Shown here piece by piece: positions 18,325 through 26,137 of a DNA stretch of 48,547 bases. Made by a program: the position numbers and the translations under genes. The stretch is taken from positions 1 to 48,547 of the forward strand of contig JAOAJK010000011.1 in assembly GCA_026414225.1 (NCBI GenBank), given 5' to 3'. How positions within the stretch are numbered: the first letter of the stretch is position 1; each line of letters begins with the position of its first letter. Under the pieces are notes generated by a model that had not been told where the DNA came from, did no database searches, and worked only from the letters and a program-made list of their open reading frames with translations. This DNA comes from Thermoplasmata archaeon (GTDB lineage Archaea; Thermoplasmatota; Thermoplasmata; Lutacidiplasmatales; SKW197).

Positions 18325-20895
18325 ATGGAAATTCCGTTTGTCGGCAGAGATAAAGAAATCCAGGAACTGAAACAGGGGCTGGAGTCGGCGAAAAACGGGA
18401 GGGGCAGAATGTATTTTATTACAGGCCCCGTGGGCATCGGAAAAACCCGCCTGATTCTTGAAATTTCAAAGTATGCGGAGAAGGAGGGATTTACCGTGCT
18501 TTTCGGTCGCTGTCTGGATGAGAAGGCAGTCCCGTATCTTCCAATCACGGATGTGCTTGAGAAATACTCAAAACGGGAGACGGACGAGTCCTACACCCCG
18601 CTTGCATTGATCGGTGGCGGTGCGCCTGAGATTGTGGAGGAAACTGGTGCCAGCGTTGCAAGGGAAAAAACCAGAGTGCTCGAAAACTACCTCAGAAAAT
18701 TCATTGAAATTTCGCAGAAGAATCCGGTGCTTTTCATCCTTGATGATGTGCAGTGGGGGGATTCCGGCACCCTCTCGTTTCTCCATTACCTCTCCAGGGC
18801 AATCTCGGACATGCGAATCCTTGCAATCGCCGCCTATCCAGATGAATACCTCCGCGTGGTAGGGAACACACCGTTTACCGAGACCATTCACAACATCAAC
18901 ATAGAGAGGAACTGCATGGGAATTACGCTCTCTCCGCTCGGTGTGAACGATGTCTCAATAATTCTGGGTGCAATTCTCGGCACCTGGAAGCTGCCGAAGG
19001 AGCTGGTTGAGGAGGTGCATGAGAGAACAGGAGGAAACCCGCTGTTCGTTGAGGAAGTTGGAAGGGCAATTCAGGAGCAGGACCTGTTTGACCTTTCAAA
19101 AAGGAAACTCAAGGTGGACATCAGCGAAATCCAGCTGCCTAGCACGGTTAAAACCATAATCTCCCAGAGGGTGAGCAGGTTCGATGAGGATACGAAGAAG
19201 GTGCTCCGGAGCTGTGCGATTCTCGGGAGAATCTTTGAGTATGAGGCGGTGAAGAACACACTGGACATGGACGAGGATAAACTTCTTGACATCCTTGACC
19301 GCCTGATCGCCACGGGATATCTGGAGCAGGCACATGCACGGGAGGAGGTGTATAAATTCGTGCATAACCCTGTTTACGAGGTTATATACACTGAAACCTC
19401 TGCGCCAAGGAGACGGCTGATGCACAAGAAGGCCGGAACTGAACTTGAGAAACTCCATGGAAAGGATAAAAAATACTATGCCGAGATTGGAAGGCATTTT
19501 ATTCTGGGGGGCGAGCCGCAGAAGGGTGTCCATTATAAAATTCTCGCTGCTGAATTCGCATCTGCGAACTATGCCACGGAGGAAACCCTGAAAAATTTGC
19601 TGGAGGCGGTGAATGTTCTCGACACTGTTCCAGATGAGAATGTAAAAAAGGAGTTCGCTGTGAAAATTCACAGGATGATGGGTGATTGCTACTCCACCCT
19701 TGCCGAGTTTGACAAGGCCATTTCCGCCTACGAAAAAGCCCTTGAGAATACGGAGGATGCCAAGCTCAGAATTGGTATCCTCATAAAGATGAGTTATCCC
19801 CACATGGAAAAGGGAGATTTTCCGAAATCGATTGCAATTCTGGAAAATGCCCTGGCTCTGGCTGGAGAGGATGCGCGGTCAAAGAGTGAAATCTACAGAA
19901 ACATGGGCTGGGTGCATGAGAAGAAAGGGGAGTACATGGTTGCGGTGGATTACTATCACAAGGCAGCGGAGCTCAGTGAACAGACGGGTGATGAAATTCT
20001 TGTCGGCGAGGCCTATCATCGTCTCGGCACAGGGCTCTGGTTCCTCGGGGACCTGAAGAGGGCAAAGGAGTACATAGAAAAGGGACTTGAAATCAGGAAG
20101 AAACACAATCTGAAGAAGGGCATCGCTGGCTCCTACAACAACCTTGGAATCATCAACGGAGACCTGGGCGAGGTGGAGAAGTCGCTTGAATTCTACGACA
20201 AGGCAAAGAAGATTTACGAGGAAATCGGGGACCTCTCGGGGGTATCCACCGTTTACAACAATGTTGCGGGTATCTACTCTCTGAAGGGAGAAGACGAGCA
20301 GGCACTGGAATTCTACAAGAAAGACCTGGAAATCTCGAAGAGGATCGGGGACAGGACCTCTGAAATGCTGGCAACGAGCAACATTGGCACCATATACCAG
20401 GATAGAGAGGACTACAAGACAGCCCTCGAATACTACGAAGCCGCGATCAAGATCTCCAGGGAGCTCGGGGAAAAGCGGATGCTAGCCAGCACCCTCAGCA
20501 GCATGGCAACGACCTACGCGGAGATGGGCAACCTTGAAAAGGGGATGGAACTGATAAAGGAGGCAAAAGCCATCGCGGACGAAACAGGGAGCAAGGAACT
20601 GATTGCCGGTGTGATATCTGGCTTTGGCGAAATCTACCGTCTTTCGAAAAAGTTTGAGGAGGCGGAGCGGGAATACACCGAAGCCATGAAGCTCTACCAG
20701 GAAATCGAGAAGATAGACAGCTTCAACAACACAAAGGTGGACATTGCGAGGGTTTACATAGACAGCGGACGGATTGAGGAGGCGATAAAGTTACTTGAGG
20801 AAGCAAAGCAGTTCTACACACGGGTCGGTGGCAAGGGCATGCTGAAAAAGATAGAAAAGGAGTATGCTAGAATTGAGAAGGAAAAGAATAAGTAG
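18325..20895 (+). CDS. STAND-type AAA ATPase with C-terminal TPR array (paralogue 1)
   Basis: 856 residues. The ATPase begins almost at the N terminus (VGRDKEIQEL), Walker A GPVGIGKT at 34-41, Walker B LFILDD with DDVQWGD at about 137-146, and a winged-helix-like region to about 370. From about 400 to the end there are ten or so TPRs with patterns like SYNNLGIINGDLGEVEKSLEFYDKA. This is the MalT/AAA_16-type switch architecture, but there is no DNA-binding domain and no effector domain at either end. Two relatives occur at 37489 and 39963. PHP phosphoesterase follows 19 nt downstream and may be cotranscribed. Ligand and output unknown. Confidence 0.85.
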   Translation: MEIPFVGRDKEIQELKQGLESAKNGRGRMYFITGPVGIGKTRLILEISKYAEKEGFTVLFGRCLDEKAVPYLPITDVLEKYSKRETDESYTPLALIGGGAPEIVEETGASVAREKTRVLENYLRKFIEISQKNPVLFILDDVQWGDSGTLSFLHYLSRAISDMRILAIAAYPDEYLRVVGNTPFTETIHNINIERNCMGITLSPLGVNDVSIILGAILGTWKLPKELVEEVHERTGGNPLFVEEVGRAIQEQDLFDLSKRKLKVDISEIQLPSTVKTIISQRVSRFDEDTKKVLRSCAILGRIFEYEAVKNTLDMDEDKLLDILDRLIATGYLEQAHAREEVYKFVHNPVYEVIYTETSAPRRRLMHKKAGTELEKLHGKDKKYYAEIGRHFILGGEPQKGVHYKILAAEFASANYATEETLKNLLEAVNVLDTVPDENVKKEFAVKIHRMMGDCYSTLAEFDKAISAYEKALENTEDAKLRIGILIKMSYPHMEKGDFPKSIAILENALALAGEDARSKSEIYRNMGWVHEKKGEYMVAVDYYHKAAELSEQTGDEILVGEAYHRLGTGLWFLGDLKRAKEYIEKGLEIRKKHNLKKGIAGSYNNLGIINGDLGEVEKSLEFYDKAKKIYEEIGDLSGVSTVYNNVAGIYSLKGEDEQALEFYKKDLEISKRIGDRTSEMLATSNIGTIYQDREDYKTALEYYEAAIKISRELGEKRMLASTLSSMATTYAEMGNLEKGMELIKEAKAIADETGSKELIAGVISGFGEIYRLSKKFEEAEREYTEAMKLYQEIEKIDSFNNTKVDIARVYIDSGRIEEAIKLLEEAKQFYTRVGGKGMLKKIEKEYARIEKEKNK

Positions 20896-20914
20896 GGGAG
20901 GAATGGAGGCATAG

Positions 20915-21598
20915 ATGGAGAGAATGAACCTGCATCTGCACACAAAATACTCAGACGGAATTTTTTCACCGGCAGAACTTATAGAGGCAGCAATTCACTA
21001 CGGGATTAATGTGGTCGGGTTTGCGGACCATTACCTCACAACCAAAACCACCGCTATCGAGAGTTATGCTGAGAAGCCCTACCTCGAGGAAATAACAAAA
21101 CTCAAAAAAAGGTATGCGAATGTTGTGCGCATCTATGCGGGTGTGGAAATAGATTGTTCGCATCCGGAGTTTCGGCCAGAAAGATACAACTACGAATTTT
21201 TGAACAATCTTGACTTCATACTGCTTGAGTATGTGAACGATGGAGCCCATGATGGTGTCTCGCTCCAGGACACGCTTCCAATGCTTGAGAAAATCAGTGT
21301 GCCCGTTGGCCTGGCCCACAACGACATCGGCAGAAACTTTGAAGGGATAGGGCACGATGTGCTTGCTGAATTTCTGTCGACCCATGGAATTTTCATAGAA
21401 CTGGATACGAGCAGGAGATACCGCAGATTCGAGATGCCCTACTACAGAATCGCGGCCGATTTCTTCAGGGATTACGGACAGACTGTGAAACTGAGCATCG
21501 GTAGCGATGTCCATGCGGAAATTGACGAGGTTGCAAACATCGGGGATGCAGTGAATTTTATTAAAAAATACAACCTTGCAAACTCCCTGATATTCTAA
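20915..21598 (+). CDS. PHP-domain metal-dependent phosphoesterase
   Basis: 227 residues with the PHP metal ligands in order: HLHTKYSDG (HxH and Asp near the start), GFADHY, GVEID, GLAHND, and SIGSDVHAE near the C terminus. This is the HisK-type/stand-alone PHP fold that hydrolyses phosphate esters such as histidinol phosphate, though archaeal members vary in substrate. GGAGG at 20905-20909 sets the ATG at 20915. It follows the STAND/TPR gene by 19 nt, so it may be its operon partner. No histidine genes are nearby, so a histidine role is not supported here. Confidence 0.85.
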   Translation: MERMNLHLHTKYSDGIFSPAELIEAAIHYGINVVGFADHYLTTKTTAIESYAEKPYLEEITKLKKRYANVVRIYAGVEIDCSHPEFRPERYNYEFLNNLDFILLEYVNDGAHDGVSLQDTLPMLEKISVPVGLAHNDIGRNFEGIGHDVLAEFLSTHGIFIELDTSRRYRRFEMPYYRIAADFFRDYGQTVKLSIGSDVHAEIDEVANIGDAVNFIKKYNLANSLIF

Positions 21599-21610
21599 AC
21601 ATCCAAAACC

Positions 21611-21832
21611 CTAAATCGTTTCAAATTTGAGAAGGATGTTTGTTCCCCTGAGGGCATTCTGCACCCTGTTAACAAGTTCAATTGTTTCCTGCAGATTCAC
21701 GCTTGTTTTCCATTCATAGACGAAGTCGTAATTTCCATGCGTTGGGCGGAAGCCAATCTGATACAGAATATCCGCAATCTTTGAGGGGATCTCGCCTTCG
21801 CTGTTGAATGTGACTGTAAGATATGTCTTCAT
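21611..21832 (-). CDS. Small conserved-looking protein, 73 residues
   Basis: Begins MKTYLTVTFNSEGEIPSKIA and contains alternating strands and helices (VTFNSEG, ADILYQIGF, VNLQETIELVNRVQNAL, TNILLKFETI), suggesting a compact alpha/beta fold of the ferredoxin-like type. I do not recognise a family. A longer frame starting at 21961 is rejected: its first 43 residues are Arg-rich and overlap the thioredoxin gene. GGTATAAAAG (21854-21863) is about 26 nt before the ATG, so it has its own leaderless promoter and is separate from the arsenic operon just upstream. Confidence 0.75.
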   Translation of the reverse strand: MKTYLTVTFNSEGEIPSKIADILYQIGFRPTHGNYDFVYEWKTSVNLQETIELVNRVQNALRGTNILLKFETI

Positions 21833-21853
21833 CACCAAACAGAATGTCAGAGT

Positions 21854-21863
21854 GGTATAAAAG
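21854..21863 (-). promoter_or_regulatory. TATA-like box of the 73-residue protein gene
   Basis: CTTTTATACC on the minus strand is centred about 26 nt before the ATG at 21832. It supports the short start and a separate transcript within the run of minus-strand genes. Confidence 0.5.
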
Positions 21864-21881
21864 AGTTTCGTGGCCGTTTTT

Positions 21882-22124
21882 TTATCTCCCCTTCTCCTCC
21901 AGCACCGCTCTGATTTCCGTGACCCCCGGCACCTTCCCCTCTGAAACGACCTCTCCGTCAATCACGAGGGCGGGCGTCATCATCACCCCGTAATCGCTTA
22001 TCCTCTCAACATCCTTCACTTCCTCGACCTCTGCAACAATCCCCAGTTCATCCAGTGCCTTCTTCACATTCTCCTTCAGCCGTCTGCACCTTGCACAGCC
22101 GCCGCCCAGAACCTCTATCTTCAT
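21882..22124 (-). CDS. Small thioredoxin-fold protein (redox-active disulfide protein 2 type)
   Basis: 80 residues with the short thioredoxin pattern: KIEVLGGGCARCRRL carries a CxxC, then VMMTPALVIDGEVVSEGKVP with the cis-proline. Such mini-thioredoxins often accompany arsenic and metal transporters. A perfect AGGAGGTGA at 22131-22139 precedes the ATG, which overlaps the ACR3 stop (ATGA), so the two are co-translated. It may recycle thiols oxidised by arsenic or reduce arsenate; no ArsC is present in the window. Confidence 0.85.
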   Translation of the reverse strand: MKIEVLGGGCARCRRLKENVKKALDELGIVAEVEEVKDVERISDYGVMMTPALVIDGEVVSEGKVPGVTEIRAVLEEKGR

Positions 22125-23194
22125 TCTTTCACCTCCTTTGGTAAACCGTTCTCATCATAGTACCTTTTCTTAATCCAGAGAGCCACATTCACGAGCGAGA
22201 TAAGTACGGGCACCTCCATCAGCGGCCCGATAACTGCAGCGAATGCCTGCAGGGAGCCAATTCCCCAGACCCCGATGCAGACCGCAATTGCAAGCTCAAA
22301 ATTGTTGCTAGCGGCGGTGAACGACTGGGTTGTGGCGATGCTGTACCTGAATTTCAGCTTGTAAGAAATCCCGTAGGAAACAAAGAACATCAGCAAGAAG
22401 TAAATTACGAGGGGCACGGCAACCCTTGCGACATCCAGAGGGCGCTGGATGATGTACAGGCCCTTAAACGCGAACATTACCACGATTGTAAACAACAGCC
22501 CGATAAGGGCTACGGGCCCTATTTTATCCACGAAGTAGTTATCATACCACTCCTTCCCCTTTTGCCTCAGCAGCACAAACCTGGTCACTATGCCTGCAAT
22601 GAAGGGAATTCCGAGAAAGATGAACACGCTCCTCGCAATATCCACCATCGACACATTCACATATTCGCTGGTGCCTCCAATCCAGCCGGATATGAGTGTC
22701 ACATAGAGGTAGGCAAGGAAAGAATACATGAAAATCTGGAAAACGGAATTGAGGGCGACAAGCACCGCACAGTACTCCGTATCCCCATCGGCTAGCTGAT
22801 TCCAGACGAGCACCATTGCAATGCACCTCGCAAGTCCGACCATGATTATGCCAATGCGGAATTCTGGTAAATCGGGCAGAAAGATCCATGCAAGGGCAAA
22901 CATCAATGCAGGGCCAATCGCCCAGTTGAGCAACAGCGAAGTGCTGAAAACCTTTTTTGCCTCCCCCGCTTTTACCAGTTTAGTCAGTTCCTCGTACTTT
23001 ACCTTTGCAAGCGGGGGATACATCATTACCAGGAGCCCTATTGCTATGGGAATGGAAACCGTGTCTATTCTGTAAGAATCCAGAACATCGGCAATCCCTG
23101 GCCAGAGGTATCCGACACCTATTCCAACTCCCATTGCAAGAAAAATCCAGACGGTTAGAAATTTGTCCAGCACAGATAGACCTTTCTTTTTCAT
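22121..23194 (-). CDS. acr3: Arsenite efflux permease ACR3
   Basis: About 357 residues with ten hydrophobic segments. It carries the ACR3 hallmarks: GLARCIAMVLVWNQLADGD with the essential cysteine in the fourth segment, and FTAASNNFELAIAV later. It exports arsenite (and possibly antimonite) using the proton gradient. The start at 23194 (MKKKGLSVLDK) is chosen because AGGTGG sits about 7 nt upstream; a longer frame from 23248 would overlap the preceding gene. The upstream permease stops 1 nt before this ATG. Confidence 0.93.
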   Translation of the reverse strand: MKKKGLSVLDKFLTVWIFLAMGVGIGVGYLWPGIADVLDSYRIDTVSIPIAIGLLVMMYPPLAKVKYEELTKLVKAGEAKKVFSTSLLLNWAIGPALMFALAWIFLPDLPEFRIGIIMVGLARCIAMVLVWNQLADGDTEYCAVLVALNSVFQIFMYSFLAYLYVTLISGWIGGTSEYVNVSMVDIARSVFIFLGIPFIAGIVTRFVLLRQKGKEWYDNYFVDKIGPVALIGLLFTIVVMFAFKGLYIIQRPLDVARVAVPLVIYFLLMFFVSYGISYKLKFRYSIATTQSFTAASNNFELAIAVCIGVWGIGSLQAFAAVIGPLMEVPVLISLVNVALWIKKRYYDENGLPKEVKE

Positions 23195-23195
23195 C

Positions 23196-24257
23196 TCAAC
23201 CACCTGCGAGGATTCCAAAGATGTAACCACAAATTGTGGAAATTCCAATTACCAGAATGATGTACGCAACGGTTTTCTTCATGCCCATAATCCTTGAAAG
23301 CACAATCATGCCCGGTAAGCTGACAGATGGTCCGGCTAGAAGGAGAGAAAGCGCGGGACCATGCCCGATCACCCCGGATGTATAACCTAGCGTGGTCCCG
23401 ACCACCGGTACTTCCAGCAGCGTGGGCATGTAGAGCAGGGCACCGATCATGCTGGCGGTAACACATGCCAGCACAGAATTACCCGAGAGAAACGGTCCGA
23501 AGGTCTCTGGTGGAAGGAAGAAGGCAATCACTCCAACCAGGAAAACGCCAGCCAGAAGCACTGGAAAAATCTTTTTACCTAGGTCAAGCGTTTCGGAACC
23601 CCAGGTCTTAATCTCCTCCACGCTGAAATACCGGTAAGTCAGGAACCCGAGAACCACACTTAGTACCAGCATCAACAGAATTTTGGCGACGAAATTTATG
23701 TCCGCGCCACCGATGATTAAGATTGTAACGAGCAATCCGAAGAATGCAAGGAGGATGCCGGCGGGTTTCCCCTTCTCCTCACGCCTCTTCGCCTGCCTCG
23801 CCCTCAAGGACTCATCATGTTTTCGGAACACCACACTCATTACGAGCCCGACAATCACAGAGAGAACTATAGCACAGGTTGCCCTTGCAGCCCCGATATC
23901 GTAACCGAGCACCTGCGCAGTGTACACAATTGCGAGGATGTTAATCGCCGGCCCAGCAAAAAGAAAAGTGGTTGCAGGACCTATACCTGAACCCTTTTTA
24001 TAAATCCCGGCAAAGATCGGAAGAATCGTGCAGCTGCACACTGCAAGAACTCCGCCGGAGATAGCGGCAATCCCGTATGCCTTCCATTTCTCCACTTCTG
24101 GTCCGAAATATTTCAAAATTGCATCCTTCCTCACAAATGCAGCAATCGCGCCTGCAATGAAGAAGGCAGGAATCAGGCAGGTAAGCACATGGGCTGAGAG
24201 ATATCCAAGAAGTGCGTTGGCTCCAGCCACAAGTGCATCGTAAACTATATCAGCCAT
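23196..24257 (-). CDS. ArsP/YraQ-like permease (DUF318 family)
   Basis: 353-residue membrane protein with about eight hydrophobic segments and the family motif GGVLAVCSCTILPIFAGI, repeated in degenerate form in the second half (MPTLLEVPVVGTTLGY). Relatives include ArsP, which exports trivalent organoarsenicals, but other members have different roles. The location, first in an operon with ACR3 and a mini-thioredoxin and divergent from ArsR, favours an arsenic role. A TATA-like GTATATAAAAT (24286-24296) lies about 34 nt upstream. Confidence 0.85.
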   Translation of the reverse strand: MADIVYDALVAGANALLGYLSAHVLTCLIPAFFIAGAIAAFVRKDAILKYFGPEVEKWKAYGIAAISGGVLAVCSCTILPIFAGIYKKGSGIGPATTFLFAGPAINILAIVYTAQVLGYDIGAARATCAIVLSVIVGLVMSVVFRKHDESLRARQAKRREEKGKPAGILLAFFGLLVTILIIGGADINFVAKILLMLVLSVVLGFLTYRYFSVEEIKTWGSETLDLGKKIFPVLLAGVFLVGVIAFFLPPETFGPFLSGNSVLACVTASMIGALLYMPTLLEVPVVGTTLGYTSGVIGHGPALSLLLAGPSVSLPGMIVLSRIMGMKKTVAYIILVIGISTICGYIFGILAGG

Positions 24258-24285
24258 GGTGTCATTACCACATCAACCACTACCC

Positions 24286-24296
24286 GTATATAAAAT
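24286..24296. promoter_or_regulatory. Shared TATA-like box between arsP-acr3 operon and arsR
   Basis: GTATATAAAAT lies in the 75-bp divergent gap. It is about 34 nt from the arsP-like start on the minus strand. On the plus strand it would place initiation at about 24318, shortly before arsR. A single A/T-rich box may serve both sides. Confidence 0.45.
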
Positions 24297-24301
24297 TTGG
24301 T

Positions 24302-24321
24302 ATTTCAACAAAATTTGAAAT
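24302..24321. promoter_or_regulatory. Candidate ArsR operator (inverted repeat)
   Basis: ATTTCAA at 24302-24308 and TTGAAAT at 24315-24321 form a perfect 7-bp inverted repeat with a 6-nt A/T-rich spacer. ArsR/SmtB repressors bind palindromes of this kind. It lies at the expected arsR initiation point and within about 30 nt of the TATA box of the opposing transport operon, so one repressor dimer could control both. Confidence 0.6.
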
Positions 24322-24332
24322 GGTGAGCACAG

Positions 24333-24728
24333 ATGAAAATTCCAGAAGAAATTGAGTGCCGGTTGAAAAAGAGAGGAGGCATCAAGGCACTTGTGAAGGG
24401 ACTACCAGATCAGGAAATCTTGCGAAATGTCGCTGAGGTGTTCAATGCAATCGGTGAACCGCTACGGCTGAAAATTCTTTTGCTGCTGTGCGAACAGGAC
24501 CTCTGCGTGTGTGTCATCAAGGAGATTTGCGGGACACCGGATTCAAAACTTTCTTATCACCTGGCGGTGATGAAGGGAGCAGGGTTGATTGATTGCAGGG
24601 AAGAAGGCAACTGGCTTATTTATTTCCCCACGAAGCAGGGTCGGAAGGTTGCAAGATTTGCAAGAACTCTGGAGGGTATGATGGAGGACCAAGACGGGCA
24701 TATTAAAAATGGTTATATACCCCATTGA
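24333..24728 (+). CDS. arsR: ArsR-family arsenic-responsive repressor
   Basis: 131 residues with the winged-helix pattern: NAIGEPLRLKILLLLCEQ, then DLCVCVIKEI, then SKLSYHLAVMKGAGLID and the wing EEGNWLIYF. The DLCVC pair matches the arsenite-binding cysteines of classical ArsR (ELCVCDL), so As(III) is the likely inducer. The N-terminal 30 residues are longer than in the E. coli protein. GGTGAG just upstream may serve as a weak RBS before the ATG at 24333. It is divergent from the transport operon and adjacent to a palindromic operator. Confidence 0.92.
   Translation: MKIPEEIECRLKKRGGIKALVKGLPDQEILRNVAEVFNAIGEPLRLKILLLLCEQDLCVCVIKEICGTPDSKLSYHLAVMKGAGLIDCREEGNWLIYFPTKQGRKVARFARTLEGMMEDQDGHIKNGYIPH
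24711..24721 (+). promoter_or_regulatory. TATA box of the tRNA-Gln transcription unit
   Basis: GGTTATATACC overlaps the last codons of arsR and lies about 30 nt before the first tRNA nucleotide at 24746. No other such box is visible between the tRNA and the following gene. Confidence 0.55.
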
Positions 24729-24783
24729 AATCTTGGGTTTCAGATAGCCCCGTAGTGTAGTGGTCAATCATGCGGGACTCTGG

Positions 24784-24967
24784 TGGAACCCTCTTCAGGG
24801 TGCTCCGCACCCCGAAAAGCGTTCACGGAAAACCTTTTCAGGCACGCCTGAAAAGGTTTTATCCAAAAAAGGGATACCGTAAGGGATGCGGTCCCTTGGG
24901 GGTACCGTAGGATGTCAATTCCAGGGGATGCCACTCCTGGGGGTGCAAAACCCTGGGTTCCATAGAA
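24784..24967 (+). other. Structured tRNA-Gln intron
   Basis: 184 nt, long for an archaeal tRNA intron, and with no coding capacity. It is closed by the 8-bp helix TGGAACCC/GGGTTCCA. Inside are GGGTGC-TCC-GCACCC (24798-24812), a perfect 14-bp hairpin AAAACCTTTTCAGG / CCTGAAAAGGTTTT (24829-24860, loop CACG), and a weaker stem in 24871-24896. Most of the first two thirds is similar to the sequence after tRNA-Leu. The intron should be removed by the tRNA-splicing endonuclease and ligated or degraded. Confidence 0.85.
24815..24910 (+). repeat. Repeat element copy A (inside tRNA intron)
   Basis: 24815-24848 matches 26248-26281 with 3 mismatches in 34 positions. AGGTTTTATCCAAAA (24854-24868) and TACCGTAAGGG (24875-24885) are identical to 26283-26297 and 26331-26341. 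Weaker similarity extends left to AACCCT at 24787. The element has no terminal repeats or target duplication that I can see. Confidence 0.75.
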
Positions 24968-25001
24968 ATCCTGCGACGCAGGTTCGAATCCTGCCGGGGC
25001 T

Positions 25002-25019
25002 ACCTCTTAAAAAGAGGTG
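25002..25019 (+). promoter_or_regulatory. Hairpin joining tRNA 3' end and the corA-like RBS
   Basis: ACCTCTT (25002-25008) and AAGAGGT (25012-25018) form a perfect 7-bp stem with loop AAA. The first base is the tRNA discriminator, and the right arm contains the GAGGTG Shine-Dalgarno site (25014-25019) of the next gene. Cleavage at the tRNA 3' end would cut next to the left arm. Confidence 0.5.
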
Positions 25020-25023
25020 AAAC

Positions 25024-26133
25024 ATGCCAGCCAATGGACAAAATAATACATGTGCGGCAACAACCATGGAGCATGATGGACTTTTCGTAGGGGTAAATGC
25101 GGAGGGAAAAACAACCAGATGCTCCTCCTCCAATGCACCGGATTTTTTACCGGAGATAGAAAAGTGCACAATCTCATGGGTCAACTTCAGGGTGGATGAT
25201 ATAGAAAATGAGGGGCTGAAAATTGCCACAATCTTTGGCTTCTCCTCAAACCTGTATAACACACTCATCAAGGAAGGGTTGTCGGGCTACTTTGACATTG
25301 ACACGGAGCTCGGGATTAAACTTCCAGCAGTTCTCGTGGAAAGGGAGAGAGTTCAAACCCTGCCAATAATTATTATGATAAGAAAAGGGTTGATTCTTAC
25401 CATACACACGGAGAAGGTCATAAGGTTCTTCAGATTTGGGAGGTATGCGGACATATTCTTCAAGAAGATTCCGAAAAATATTCCAATCGAGGACAAAAAC
25501 ACGATAATCATTGCGCGGCTGATCGACGAAAACAACACCAGGAATTTCGAGTACCTTTCAAAAATAGAGGCGGAGGCCGACGAAATCAATGACCTCATGG
25601 CAGACGCCACCACGCCCGGCATAGAGATTGCAAAGGGCATCCATAAAGTAAAGAAAATGATAATCCAGTACATGAATGTGCTCTGGGCTTCGCTTGATGT
25701 GGTCCACTCGCTCCGGTACGGGGATGCAGATTTAATTTCAGACAATCCCAAATTGCTGGCACGGGTTACCCTTCTCGCCGAGGATCTCAACAGGCAGATT
25801 GGTATTACCGAGCACATGTCGGAGGTTCTCACCTCGGGACTTGAGGTTGTCCAGACCCTCTACAACAACCAGCTCCAGCAGCTTAACAACAGAATCACAT
25901 GGATCGCCGCCTGGTTGGCGATACTAAGCACCGCAGCAATCGTTCCCAACACGATCGCAACGATTCTCGGTTCCCCTGTGTGGGGGCTCGACCCTGCAAA
26001 CCCCTGGCATGTGTTTATCTACCTGTGCCTTATAACTTTTCCAACAGTGTGGGCTACATTTTTCGTTTACACCTGGGTAAAGCAATTTGCGAAGCTCCCG
26101 TCGAAGAGGGAAGAAGCAGAAGTGAGAAGGTGA
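25024..26133 (+). CDS. CorA-like divalent metal transporter family protein
   Basis: 369 residues. A soluble alpha/beta and helical part (1-300) with a long coiled helix (LLAEDLNRQIGITEHMSEVL...) leads to two C-terminal membrane segments, about 298-315 and 330-352, the CorA layout. After the first segment the sequence is VPNTIATILG, the form seen in many archaeal CorA-like proteins, in place of a clear YGMN motif, so ion choice cannot be read. GAGGTG at 25014-25019 sets the ATG at 25024. The gene starts 22 nt after tRNA-Gln and ends 4 nt before tRNA-Leu; no promoter is seen between, so all three may share one transcript. Confidence 0.8.
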   Translation: MPANGQNNTCAATTMEHDGLFVGVNAEGKTTRCSSSNAPDFLPEIEKCTISWVNFRVDDIENEGLKIATIFGFSSNLYNTLIKEGLSGYFDIDTELGIKLPAVLVERERVQTLPIIIMIRKGLILTIHTEKVIRFFRFGRYADIFFKKIPKNIPIEDKNTIIIARLIDENNTRNFEYLSKIEAEADEINDLMADATTPGIEIAKGIHKVKKMIIQYMNVLWASLDVVHSLRYGDADLISDNPKLLARVTLLAEDLNRQIGITEHMSEVLTSGLEVVQTLYNNQLQQLNNRITWIAAWLAILSTAAIVPNTIATILGSPVWGLDPANPWHVFIYLCLITFPTVWATFFVYTWVKQFAKLPSKREEAEVRR

Positions 26134-26137
26134 GTAG

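Larger units (their letters stand above)
24746..25002 (+). tRNA. tRNA-Gln (anticodon CTG) with a 184-nt intron
   Basis: Acceptor AGCCCCG (24746-24752) pairs with CGGGGCT (24995-25001); discriminator A is 25002. The T arm is GCAGG-TTCGAAT-CCTGC (24978-24994). The anticodon stem CGGGA (24773-24777) pairs with TCCTG (24969-24973), with one G-U pair. The loop reads C-T-CTG-G then, after the intron, A. So the anticodon is CTG and the intron sits between positions 37 and 38, the canonical archaeal site. Exons are 24746-24783 and 24968-25002. CCA is not encoded. The splice sites can form a helix-bulge arrangement closed by TGGAACCC (24784-24791) with GGGTTCCA (24955-24962). Confidence 0.9.

Noticed and set aside
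21611-21961. 116-residue version of the small minus-strand protein
   Set aside because: The first 43 residues are Arg-rich and lie within the thioredoxin gene; the TATA box and conserved-looking part support the 73-residue form.
24829-24860. Rho-independent bacterial-type terminator
   Set aside because: The strong hairpin lies inside the tRNA intron between exons that must both be transcribed, so it cannot be an effective terminator.
24784-24967. Homing endonuclease or group I intron in tRNA-Gln
   Set aside because: 184 nt with no reading frame, and the ends form an archaeal splicing-endonuclease type structure.
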